Shown piece after piece: positions 8,888-16,797 of a stretch of DNA of 64,000 nucleotides. The DNA comes from Colwellia sp. Arc7-635. Lineage in GTDB: Bacteria; Pseudomonadota; Gammaproteobacteria; Enterobacterales; Alteromonadaceae. How positions within the stretch are numbered: the stretch's first letter is position 1; each line of letters opens with the position of its first letter. The stretch spans positions 1,736,001 to 1,800,000 of the forward strand of contig NZ_CP034660.1 of NCBI RefSeq assembly GCF_003971255.1. Reading direction: 5' to 3'. The notes under the pieces were generated by a model that was not told where the DNA came from, searched no databases, and worked only from the letters and a program-made list of their open reading frames with translations. The translations under genes were made by a program, and so were the position numbers.

Positions 8888-9897
8888 ACAATTTTAAAAT
8901 AAACAAAACCGATAACCTGAGTAAATTTCGCCTTATCAGTCTTTATTTTGCTGGCGCATTTGTCTTACTTTCTCTGTTCGGACTATTTAGTAAAGGACTT
9001 AATCTGGGTTTAGACTTCACCGGTGGTTATTTAACTGAATTTGCGACTGAGCAATCGGTTACTCAGCAGGATATGACCGGCTTACTCTCTTCATACTTAC
9101 CTGATGGCTTTAAGTTGTCTTCTACTGAAAATGGCACCTATTGGAGTGTGCAGCAAGCTGATAGCGGCATATCAGCCCAAAATACTTGGTTAACCGAGCT
9201 TTCTCAACATAGTGCTTTAGATATTACGCCAAAAGATGCCATTTATATCGGTAGTCAAGTGGGTGATGAACTCATTGATCAAGGTGGTTTAGCGTTATTG
9301 ACTTCAATATTCATGATCTTGCTTTACTTATCCTTAAGATTTGAATGGCGCTTAGCCGCAGGCTCGGTCATTGCACTTTTTCACGACGTGATCCTCGTAC
9401 TTGGTTTATTTGCATGGCTGGAAATCCCATTTGATTTAACCATCGTAGCAAGTTTGCTAGCCATTATAGGCTATTCATTAAATGACTCTATTATTATTGG
9501 CGACAAAGTACGAGAGATAATGAAACGAAAAAACTATGAAAGCGAGCGAAAAATCAGTGATAAAAAAGCGAATAAAACTAACGCTAAGCTAGCTGATAAC
9601 CTAGCCGATAACACTGAAACTAACGATAATGAGAAGAGCATCGACGGTATTATCAATCTAGCGATTCGATCAACCATGGTGCGAACGCTAATTACCTCAG
9701 GCACTACACTGGCAACAATACTTGCTATATGGGTTTTTGCTGGAGAATCGTTGGTTGGATTTTCAATCGCGCTATTTTCAGGTATTTTAATTGGTACATT
9801 CTCATCCATTGCTATATCCGCAACCGTGCCACAGTTACTCGGCTTGTCTGCTGATTACTATCAAGAAAAAGAGGCTGAACTTTGCCCATTGCCTTGA
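8884..9897 (+). CDS. secF: Protein translocase subunit SecF
   Basis: SecF pairs with SecD as the membrane motor of protein export. The 337-aa protein has the N-terminal membrane segment, the LGLDFTGGYLTEF motif at about residues 39-51, and the C-terminal membrane bundle with IIGYSLNDSIIIGDKVRE. A polar insert (around 9540-9645, with a repeated LADN motif) enlarges the cytoplasmic loop that follows this motif. The start codon overlaps the secD stop, indicating translational coupling. A hairpin at 9967-9993 follows. Confidence 0.91.
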   Translation: MNNFKINKTDNLSKFRLISLYFAGAFVLLSLFGLFSKGLNLGLDFTGGYLTEFATEQSVTQQDMTGLLSSYLPDGFKLSSTENGTYWSVQQADSGISAQNTWLTELSQHSALDITPKDAIYIGSQVGDELIDQGGLALLTSIFMILLYLSLRFEWRLAAGSVIALFHDVILVLGLFAWLEIPFDLTIVASLLAIIGYSLNDSIIIGDKVREIMKRKNYESERKISDKKANKTNAKLADNLADNTETNDNEKSIDGIINLAIRSTMVRTLITSGTTLATILAIWVFAGESLVGFSIALFSGILIGTFSSIAISATVPQLLGLSADYYQEKEAELCPLP

Positions 9898-10203
9898 TAC
9901 TTTATTAATAAGGCTTGGTTTGTAAGGTTTGACTTATAAGACTCGCTTTATTTAGACAAGAGCTTGATCACGCTTTCTTATTGAAGGCGTGATTGTTAAC
10001 ACTGTTTAATAAAAGCTGTCAGTGCATCCTGTCGAGAATTAACTGATGAAATTAAAGCGTATGTAGATTTTACGATGTGCTAAAGAATTTTTTATCTTCA
10101 AGCCAATAGTGGTAATAGATTCAATGATTTGTTATTAATGGAGAAAATTAATAAGGTTAAATTACTACATCATAAAAAGTAGATTTTTCCGCTTCAATTA
10201 TTT
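9898..10203. other. Intergenic region, no gene seen
   Basis: About 300 bases between secF and the next small gene. Apart from the hairpin near 9967 I see no open frame with coding character and no recognisable RNA. Confidence 0.5.
9967..9993 (+). terminator. Hairpin after secF
   Basis: An 11-bp stem with one G-U pair (arms 9967-9977 and 9983-9993) and a 5-base loop lies 70 bases after secF. The T-run is poor (tgttaac), so terminator function is uncertain. Confidence 0.45.
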
Positions 10204-10524
10204 ATGAAATTATATATGAAAAAATTTGCAGGTTATTGGTATAGCTTTGTTGTTATTGCACTATTGGTTGCTTTCTTTACGGGCACATTAGAGCAATGCT
10301 TATACACCGGTGGCTGGAGTAAAGCGCCATTATGCGCAAAAATAGGTATTCCTATAGTATTTGTTACTTTCATTGGTTTTTGGATCTTGATGTTAGAAGA
10401 CCTTTTTGAAAACGAAACAATTAAATATCGTATTTTAATCGCTCTAGGGATGTTTTTTCTGCACTGGATTGCTATTTTAGTTTACTTTTGGCTAGTAGTG
10501 TTTCGTCGAAAGGAAGATAGTTGA
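10204..10524 (+). CDS. Hypothetical small inner-membrane protein
   Basis: A 106-aa protein with three predicted membrane segments (about residues 12-30, 46-64 and 77-99) and a short basic C-terminal tail (RRKEDS). Two cysteines (EQCLYTGGWSKAPLCAK) lie in the loop between the first two segments, which would be periplasmic if the N-terminus is inside, so a disulfide is possible. A second Met at codon 5 could be the real start. I do not recognise the family. Confidence 0.6.
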   Translation: MKLYMKKFAGYWYSFVVIALLVAFFTGTLEQCLYTGGWSKAPLCAKIGIPIVFVTFIGFWILMLEDLFENETIKYRILIALGMFFLHWIAILVYFWLVVFRRKEDS

Positions 10525-10703
10525 CCAATGGGGCTCGGTTTCACGAATTAGCGCTTTAACGAATTAATTGCTTAATGAAGTATAGGTTAAATAATTGATA
10601 TCAACTTTATGGCATAATGAATTTATATCTGCTGGCCTGAGCAACTAATTGATAGCTTTTAATTTCTGTTACTTTCAGTATCAGCTAAGGAGCGTTTGTT
10701 CAT

Positions 10704-10723
10704 GTTTGAGCTCTAGCTCAAAC
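10704..10723. promoter_or_regulatory. Palindrome upstream of the isochorismatase-like gene
   Basis: A perfect 9-bp inverted repeat with a 2-base centre (gtttgagct-ct-agctcaaac) lies 26 bases before the start codon at 10750 and just ahead of a strong ribosome binding site (ggagg). It could be an operator or a hairpin in the mRNA leader; no regulator gene is adjacent. Confidence 0.4.
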
Positions 10724-10749
10724 TAAGTTCAAGTTGAAGGAGGTATGAT

Positions 10750-11289
10750 ATGTTGGATAAAGGAAGTACCGGACTTATCGTGGTTGATATTCAGGGTAAA
10801 CTTGCCGGCCTAGTTCATGATAGTGCTACTTTAATCGCTAATTGCGAAAAGTTAATTAAAGGAGCACAAGCACTTAATTTACCGATTATTTGTCTTGAAC
10901 AAAACCCAGGTAAACTTGGCAGTACAGTGACTGAAATTAGCGCATTGTTAAGTGATATCCCCTCAATCACTAAATTTACCTTTAATGGCTGTGAAGCTGC
11001 AGAATTTGTCGCGACGATTAAAGCTGAAAACGTCGATACATGGTTAATTTGTGGCATCGAAGCGCATATCTGTGCGTATCAAACGGCAATTGGCTTGTCA
11101 GAGCTTGGCTATAACGTACAGCTAGTCAATGATTGTGTGTCTTCTCGTACATTGGCTAATAAGCAACTTGCTATCAGTCGGCTGATGAGTAAAGCGATAG
11201 ACATTACAGGATTAGAAATGTGTTTGTATGAGCTTGTAAAAGATTGCCAAGCACCTGAATTCAAAGCCATACTTGCTCTAGTTCGATAG
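10750..11289 (+). CDS. Isochorismatase-family cysteine hydrolase
   Basis: A 179-aa hydrolase of the isochorismatase-like fold. The catalytic triad can be placed: D13 in LIVVDIQGK, a Lys near residue 77 in ITKFTFNGC, and the nucleophile C108 in CGIEAHICAYQTA, after the cis-peptide-type GIEAH turn. This subfamily, often labelled YcaC-related or simply hydrolase, has mostly unknown substrates; isochorismate itself is unlikely because no siderophore genes are nearby. A strong RBS (ggaggtatgat) precedes the ATG. It appears to be a single-gene unit. Confidence 0.88.
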   Translation: MLDKGSTGLIVVDIQGKLAGLVHDSATLIANCEKLIKGAQALNLPIICLEQNPGKLGSTVTEISALLSDIPSITKFTFNGCEAAEFVATIKAENVDTWLICGIEAHICAYQTAIGLSELGYNVQLVNDCVSSRTLANKQLAISRLMSKAIDITGLEMCLYELVKDCQAPEFKAILALVR

Positions 11290-11432
11290 TTGCTTAGCTC
11301 GCTAGTTCTTACGTTTATTACTAATACTCGACGATTCTCGACAATGCTCGTTTATGGGATGATCTAAAGGAAAATAATACGCGGTAATCGTTAATATTGT
11401 TGATTGCTGAGAGAAAACGCTTAAGGTACTTT

Positions 11433-11544
11433 GGTTACAAAAGCTTGGTTACAAAAGCTTGGTTACAAAAGCTTGGTTACAAAAGCTTGGTTAAAAAGGT
11501 ACGGTTAAAAAGGCACGGTTAAAAAGGTACGGGTAAAAAACTAT
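11433..11544. repeat. Tandem repeat, 8 x 14 bp in two sub-families
   Basis: Eight consecutive 14-base units: four identical copies of ggttacaaaagctt (starting at 11433, 11447, 11461, 11475), then three of the type ggttaaaaaggtac (11489, 11503, 11517; one has a single change) and a last degenerate one (11531). The array lies about 100 bases upstream of the FMN reductase gene and is non-coding. Confidence 0.92.
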
Positions 11545-11641
11545 GGATAAAAATTATAAATACGTAAGAATAGGCAAATAGTATAGAGAAACCAGCTTTC
11601 AAAGCTCGTTATCTCTTAAATCTAACTAGTGGAATGTTAAG

Positions 11642-12301
11642 ATGAAATTTTTAATTTTTTTAGGCACTGTTCGCGATAGTACTCCTCCTAAACCCGCTAG
11701 GCTTGGTCAGCGAGTAGCAAGTGCATGCATTGAATGTTTGGTGAGCCGCTATAGTGAGCACGATATTGAGTTGATTGATGCTTTGGATTACCCAGTAGAG
11801 CCTATTTTTAAACCGCACTTTTCTTATCCCAAAAGCAAAGCACCCATCGCGCTTGATGAACTAGCCAATAAAATTGCATCAGCAGATGGTTTTATCATGA
11901 TCAGTCCAGAATATAATCATTCAATGAGTCCAGCACTCGCTAATTTGCTTAATCATTTTGGTAGCTCTTTGTTTGCTTACAAACCGAGTGCCATTGTTAC
12001 CTATTCAGCTGGCCAATGGGGAGGAATGCGCGCTGCTGTTGGTATGCGAACTTTTCTTTCAGAGCTGGGTTGCCTTCCTGTCTCAGCGATGATTCATGTG
12101 CCGAAAGCTCAAGAAATATTTTCAGCAGATGGTTCAATACAAGCAGAGGGCGAGCAAGCGTCTTGGTTTGATTACTTTGCTCGTTCGTTCAATCAGTTAA
12201 TTTGGTGGGCGCAAGCAGCGAATGATCATAAGGCTGTTATCGATCCGCATAAAGTCATTTCAGATTTTAAAGCAACTCCATCTGATCGTAATGCGCCGTA
12301 G
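11642..12301 (+). CDS. NADPH-dependent FMN reductase family protein
   Basis: A 219-aa flavodoxin-fold oxidoreductase that probably moves electrons from NAD(P)H to FMN or to quinones and other acceptors. The N-terminus has the FMN phosphate-binding loop (LIFLGTVRDSTPPKPARLGQ), and the central ISPEYNHSMSPALANLL motif with the conserved PEYN is typical. SAGQWGGMRA forms the second flavin loop. Length is slightly above the usual 180-200 residues because of the C-terminal helix. It sits between a tandem repeat array and a small 2OG oxygenase gene 26 bases downstream, which may be co-transcribed. Confidence 0.88.
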   Translation: MKFLIFLGTVRDSTPPKPARLGQRVASACIECLVSRYSEHDIELIDALDYPVEPIFKPHFSYPKSKAPIALDELANKIASADGFIMISPEYNHSMSPALANLLNHFGSSLFAYKPSAIVTYSAGQWGGMRAAVGMRTFLSELGCLPVSAMIHVPKAQEIFSADGSIQAEGEQASWFDYFARSFNQLIWWAQAANDHKAVIDPHKVISDFKATPSDRNAP

Positions 12302-12327
12302 TAAAGTCAGCAAAATGGCAAATAATA

Positions 12328-12678
12328 ATGACTTATTTGAATAAATTATGGCGTTGGCAGCGAGGTCGACAGCAGTCGAGTTATGATAAAATGCTACTCT
12401 GTGGGGCTTTATGGCCAATAAAGTTTGATGTTTATTGGCTGAAGTTTCCAGAAGGCAGTGAAATCATTGCTCATACAGACAAAGTGGCGACAGGAAAGCA
12501 CTATCGGTTGAATTTTGTTTTAAAAAACGCCATTAAAGGTGGCGAATTTATATGCGAAAATCCAATATTTACCACAAAGCGTATTAAATTTTTTCGCCCT
12601 GATATCTGCCAACATCAAGTCGCTAAAATAGTTAAAGGCAACCGGCATTTATTAAGTGTTGGTTGGGTTATTGGTTGA
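12328..12678 (+). CDS. Small 2OG-Fe(II) oxygenase-like protein
   Basis: A 116-aa protein of a compact 2-oxoglutarate/iron(II) oxygenase family. The iron ligands appear as H49-x-D51 (IIAHTDKV) and a later His in FFRPDICQHQV (about residue 96), with a basic residue in KGNRHLLSVGW as the likely 2-oxoglutarate anchor. The core between them (HYRLNFVLK, GGEFICENP) is typical. The substrate is unknown. It follows the FMN reductase gene by 26 bases with only a weak RBS. The size is near that of other short members as I remember them, so I consider it complete. Confidence 0.7.
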   Translation: MTYLNKLWRWQRGRQQSSYDKMLLCGALWPIKFDVYWLKFPEGSEIIAHTDKVATGKHYRLNFVLKNAIKGGEFICENPIFTTKRIKFFRPDICQHQVAKIVKGNRHLLSVGWVIG

Positions 12679-12680
12679 AT

Positions 12681-12772
12681 GGACTCGTTATTCTATTATC
12701 GAAATCAATAACGCCACAGATGACTCGTTATCGGCTCTGAAACTACATATTGAAGTGGAACGGATATATAGA
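12681..12772. mobile_element. Internally deleted relative of the 33.5-kb MITE-like element
   Basis: This stretch contains two blocks of the element at 33478-33792 joined together: one matching aatcaataacgcc followed by agatgac and ttatcg, and one matching gctctgaaact followed by an arm ending ttgaagtgga and tatata. About 160 bases of the larger element between these blocks are missing, and the left terminal repeat is not recognisable. It begins right after the stop of the small oxygenase gene. Confidence 0.65.
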
Positions 12773-13068
12773 TAAGTCAGTGCAGGTATTGTGCATAAAT
12801 CCTCGCGAAATTATCCTCTTTTTCGCTAAGAATACTCAAGTTGCTGCTATGTTATTGATCTGACTGCTACCTGAAAAAGACCGTGTTTATGGTTTCTAAT
12901 TATTTGATATTATGAGATGTTAGTAGCGATTGCCTAATATTGTTAGAGTGAGTATTACTTTATGTCGCTCAAATGCCTGGCACTAAAACATGGCAGTAAA
13001 GTACGACACTAAAACAAGGCGTCAGAAGACCGCGCTATCATATCAATACCACAAGGATTATTCAGACT
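12773..13068. other. Intergenic region, no gene seen
   Basis: About 300 AT-rich bases between the repeat relic and the VOC gene. I see short similar stretches (gcactaaaacatggc near 12980 and gacactaaaacaaggc near 13004) but no open frame with coding character. Confidence 0.4.
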
Positions 13069-13428
13069 ATGCCATCCAATTTAAAATTGAATTACGTTGA
13101 GTTTCCAGCAACTAATATTCCTGCAACCAAGTTATTTTTTCAGCAAGCGTTTGATTGGTCATTTCAAGATTACGGCCCTGACTATACTTCTTTTAGTGAT
13201 CAAGGTTTAGATGGTGGTTTTTACAAGTCTGATTTAATGGCTATTGCAGCCAATGGCTCTGCTTTATTAGTTTTACGCAGTGATGATTTAGAGCAGACAC
13301 AAGCACTGGTTGAATCTGTTGGAGGAAAAATATCTACGGCTATATTTACTTTTCCAGGTGGCCGTCGTTTTCATTTTATTGATCCCAGTGGTAACGAATT
13401 TGCAGTTTGGTCTTTAACTGATTCATAA
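13069..13428 (+). CDS. VOC family protein (glyoxalase-like)
   Basis: A 119-aa single-unit vicinal-oxygen-chelate protein. It has the two beta-alpha-beta-beta-beta modules: NYVEFPATNIPATKLFFQQAFDW at the start and a second half ending in FHFIDPSGNEFAVWS. The conserved Glu near the C-terminus is present (GNEFAVW), while the first metal ligand position is not a clear His (NYVEF), so it may be a non-enzymatic or metal-free member. Substrate unknown. RBS aagg lies about 10 bases before the ATG. No operon partners. Confidence 0.85.
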   Translation: MPSNLKLNYVEFPATNIPATKLFFQQAFDWSFQDYGPDYTSFSDQGLDGGFYKSDLMAIAANGSALLVLRSDDLEQTQALVESVGGKISTAIFTFPGGRRFHFIDPSGNEFAVWSLTDS

Positions 13429-13640
13429 CTTGTCGCAAAGATAACGGCTGAAAAAGATGAATAGCTAATTGTGTATCTATTTGACGAGAGTGAAGAGTAT
13501 TTAAGCGACTGTAGAATACAGATTTATAATGTCAGTTCACTGTTTTTCTACCTGAGTAGAGTCACAATGTGCTGAACAGTATCAAACGATAATATCGAGT
13601 TAATACTGTCATAGTTCAGGCACTGAAAAAGGATAGTTTA

Positions 13641-15032
13641 GTGATATTAAGATACACAATTTTTCTGTTGGCAACGTTAAGTCTATCGATATCTGCTGGC
13701 GAATATTCAAGATATATTAATCAGATAGATAATGTTGTCACAATGGCTAATGTAGATATGAAATTTACAGGCGCGGCGTTGATAGCAGATAAAGACGAAA
13801 TATATTATCAGCAGGCATTTGGTTATGCCAATGAAAATAAGCAGACAAAACTAACCGATAGACATCAGTTCAGCACCGGCTCAATTTCGAAAGAGTTTAC
13901 TACCATTGCGCTTATGATGTTAGTCGAGCAAGATAAAATTCAGTACGCTGATAATATTGCTCAGTATCTGCCGACATTACCATCATGGGCATCTACAATA
14001 ACCATCGAGCAACTCTTGTCCCACACCAGTGGTCTTCCGCCGATCAAGTGGCAGCATAATATTAATAGCCCAATGGTTATTGAACAGCTTATGCATGTAA
14101 CATCGTTGAACTTCCCGCCGGGTGAAGGCTATCAGTATGGTAACCTCAATGTTATTTTGCGGGCGCTGATCATAGAAAAAATTACAGCTCAATCATTTCC
14201 TGCCTTTATGCAAGAACATTTGTTTGCACCCGCTGGCATGAAAAACACCCATAACCGTTTAAATGTTGAGGATAAAAACCCCTCTGTGCTTGTGGAAGAA
14301 TACAATTCAGCAATATTAGGCGTGTCTTTTTACTCGACTCCTTTTGATTTGTACCAATGGCAAAAGGCGTTGTGGAGTTACAAATTTGTGAGTCGTCAAG
14401 CGATGAACAAAGCCTTGAGTGAGCATACTTTGCATCCAGTGCCACATCAGTACTACTTCGATTTTGGCAGCTTTAAAGCAAATGATAATAAAGAGCTGAT
14501 ATCGACCTCACACAACGGTAGCTTCTTTGATCACCATGCTATTAAAGTAGTGGACCTGAGAAAAAATATTACCGCTATTCTTATGTCAAATGACGGGCGT
14601 AAAGTGACACTATACGAGCTAAGTGATTATATTCTCAATGCGAATTTATACTCAGCAGGCCAAATACCTGCATCATGGTGGCTAACACATCAGATTAACC
14701 AATTTGGCATAGATAAAGCGCTAATAAATTATCAGATCTCAATAAAGCAAAACAATAAACTTATCAGCCAAGAAAGTACGCTCAACAAGTTAGGTTATAG
14801 CTACAGCGCTAGTCATTTAGAATACGGCGTTGCTTTAATGAAGTTAAATACCGAATTATATCCTAAGTCAGCAAATACTTATGATAGTTACGCTGAATTA
14901 CTTATAAAGTCTGAACAATATCAAACAGCAAGACAGGTTATTGAACAAGGCTTAGTTATTGCTAAAAAAGAGCATAATAGTGCTCTTGTGATGTCACTAT
15001 CTAATTTAATGAAAAATGTACCTAAGTTATAA
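13641..15032 (+). CDS. Serine beta-lactamase-like hydrolase (family S12)
   Basis: A 463-aa exported serine hydrolase of the penicillin-binding-protein/beta-lactamase class C fold. The GTG start at 13641 is preceded by aaagga and gives a signal peptide (MILRYTIFLLATLSLSISAGEYS). The nucleophile motif S81-I-S-K84 lies in FSTGSISKEFT and the second motif is Y-G-N in YQYGNLNVI; a His-x-Gly type third motif is in THNGSFFDHH. After the catalytic domain comes a roughly 120-residue C-terminal part resembling a TPR-like helical pair (SANTYDSYAELLIKSEQY). It is likely an esterase or D-amino peptidase, not an antibiotic resistance enzyme (inference). Confidence 0.85.
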   Translation: MILRYTIFLLATLSLSISAGEYSRYINQIDNVVTMANVDMKFTGAALIADKDEIYYQQAFGYANENKQTKLTDRHQFSTGSISKEFTTIALMMLVEQDKIQYADNIAQYLPTLPSWASTITIEQLLSHTSGLPPIKWQHNINSPMVIEQLMHVTSLNFPPGEGYQYGNLNVILRALIIEKITAQSFPAFMQEHLFAPAGMKNTHNRLNVEDKNPSVLVEEYNSAILGVSFYSTPFDLYQWQKALWSYKFVSRQAMNKALSEHTLHPVPHQYYFDFGSFKANDNKELISTSHNGSFFDHHAIKVVDLRKNITAILMSNDGRKVTLYELSDYILNANLYSAGQIPASWWLTHQINQFGIDKALINYQISIKQNNKLISQESTLNKLGYSYSASHLEYGVALMKLNTELYPKSANTYDSYAELLIKSEQYQTARQVIEQGLVIAKKEHNSALVMSLSNLMKNVPKL

Positions 15033-15062
15033 ATTCGCAGTCGTTATTCTGCTTGATATTGT

Positions 15063-15206
15063 ATGAACATTGCCTATAGGGCTTTGAAGAACATTGTTAC
15101 GGTAATTACAACGATAATTGTGGCAATAATTGCGGCGAGGATCACGACGAAAATTATGAGTACTGATCATAGTTCTTATGAACAAAATATTGGGTTATTA
15201 GCGTAA
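15063..15206 (+). CDS. Possible 47-aa membrane microprotein
   Basis: An open frame of 47 codons with one strongly hydrophobic stretch (ITTIIVAIIAARI, about residues 14-28) flanked by basic residues and a polar tail. There is no convincing ribosome binding site, and the hydrophobic part comes from a quasi-repeated DNA stretch, so it may be chance. Included because the intergenic region is otherwise empty. Confidence 0.2.
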   Translation: MNIAYRALKNIVTVITTIIVAIIAARITTKIMSTDHSSYEQNIGLLA

Positions 15207-15483
15207 AGTCAGTATCTGTGAGCAATAAATAGTCAAGCCCAGTTACTGTAGAACCGAGCCCGACCTACAGTGTTATCAAAGCCGAACAGTGCCTTCTATC
15301 AATTTTTCTCTCAACTTTCTATTAACTTTTCTCTAAGTATTGTTGAATTTTCGGACTCTAACGAATTGTACCTTCTTGTTTGCTATGATTTTCTAAAGAT
15401 CCTCAACTACCTAGTAGTAAGCTCGCCGTAGAGTCGGTAGAATAATCACTTTGATTTTTATCACTTTGGCGTGCACGTAAATT

Positions 15484-16797
15484 ATGCGAATTATCCACAC
15501 TTCTGACTGGCACTTAGGCCAACATTTTTACGGCAAAAGTCGTGCGCCTGAACACCAAAAATTCTTGAATTGGCTCATTGAGCAGTCGCAAAGTCAGCAG
15601 ATTGACGCGATTATTGTCGCTGGTGATATTTTCGATACGGGCACACCACCAAGTTATGCCCGTGAAATGTATTTTGATTTCATCGCTAAGTTACATCAGG
15701 CCAATTGCCAATTAGTGGTGTTAGCAGGTAATCATGACTCGGTTGCTATGCTGTCAGAGTCGCAGAATTTACTTCAGCAGCTTTCTACTCGCGTTATTTC
15801 TGCGGTCAGTGATAATATGGCCGAGCAAGTATTTGTGCTAAATAGCCTAAAAACCGAGCAGCAAGCGGTGATCTGCGCGATTCCTTTTATTCGAGCGCGC
15901 GATATTGTCAAAAGTTATGCTGGGCAATCAGCGAGTGAAAAACAACGTTCGTTGCAACAAGCAATCACCGGTCATTATCAAACCTTATTTAGCCAAGCAC
16001 AGACTTTGTCAGTTGAAAATCAAGCTGAAGATACGCGTTTACCGATTATTGCCACCGGACATTTAACGACCATTGGCGCATCGCTTAGCGAGTCAGTACG
16101 TGATATTTACATTGGTACTTTAGAAGCCTTTCCTGCCAGCGAATTTCCAGCAGCTGACTATATTGCTTTAGGCCATATTCACCGACCACAAAAAGTAACT
16201 AAGAGTGAACATATTCGCTATAGCGGCTCACCGATTGCTTTAAGTTTTGACGAAGCGAAAACCGAAAAGAGCATTGTTATTGCTGAGTTTAAAAATGGTG
16301 AACTTAGCAATGTTGAATTATGTCCTGTGCCGTGTTTTCAAGCCTTGGCGATGGTCAAAACTGAACTAGAAACATTAACTGACAATATTATGGCCGTTGT
16401 CGAAGCCAACCATAGTGAGCGAAAAGAGAATATCTGGCTCGATATAGAAATTGAAAGTGCAGAATATTTACAAGATTTAAGTGTGCGCATTGAGCAAATA
16501 ATTGCAGATTTACCGGTAGAGGTTTTATTAGTCAGACGCAGTAAAAAATCTCGTTTAGAAATGCCCAGTCACGAGAAAAAAATCACCTTAAGTGAATTGA
16601 GCGTACAAGATGTTTTTGATGCTCGCATGGAGTTAGAGTCTTGGCAAAGTGATGAGCAACAACAGCGCCGAACGCGTTTAAATAGCTTATATCTCGATAT
16701 TGCCGAGCAAACCCAACTTGCCAGCTCTGCTGCGCATTCTCCAGAACTAAATAGCATCATAGATAATAGCTCTGATAGCAAAACGGAGCAGAAATAA
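15484..16797 (+). CDS. sbcD: Nuclease SbcCD subunit D
   Basis: SbcD is the Mre11-type metallophosphatase of the SbcCD complex, which cuts DNA hairpins and processes double-strand ends. The 437-aa protein carries all phosphoesterase motifs: HTSDWHLGQ (D8, H10), [23 protein letters not shown] and ALGHIHRPQ. The C-terminal capping domain follows, with a longer-than-usual polar tail. The stop TAA shares its last base with the ATG of sbcC, so both subunits are translated in a coupled way. The ribosome binding site before the ATG is weak. Confidence 0.96.
   Translation: MRIIHTSDWHLGQHFYGKSRAPEHQKFLNWLIEQSQSQQIDAIIVAGDIFDTGTPPSYAREMYFDFIAKLHQANCQLVVLAGNHDSVAMLSESQNLLQQLSTRVISAVSDNMAEQVFVLNSLKTEQQAVICAIPFIRARDIVKSYAGQSASEKQRSLQQAITGHYQTLFSQAQTLSVENQAEDTRLPIIATGHLTTIGASLSESVRDIYIGTLEAFPASEFPAADYIALGHIHRPQKVTKSEHIRYSGSPIALSFDEAKTEKSIVIAEFKNGELSNVELCPVPCFQALAMVKTELETLTDNIMAVVEANHSERKENIWLDIEIESAEYLQDLSVRIEQIIADLPVEVLLVRRSKKSRLEMPSHEKKITLSELSVQDVFDARMELESWQSDEQQQRRTRLNSLYLDIAEQTQLASSAAHSPELNSIIDNSSDSKTEQK

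Noticed and set aside
13641-15032. Antibiotic-resistance beta-lactamase
   Set aside because: The SxxK and YxN motifs fit the broad S12 hydrolase family with a TPR-like C-terminal extension; nothing indicates a class C resistance enzyme.
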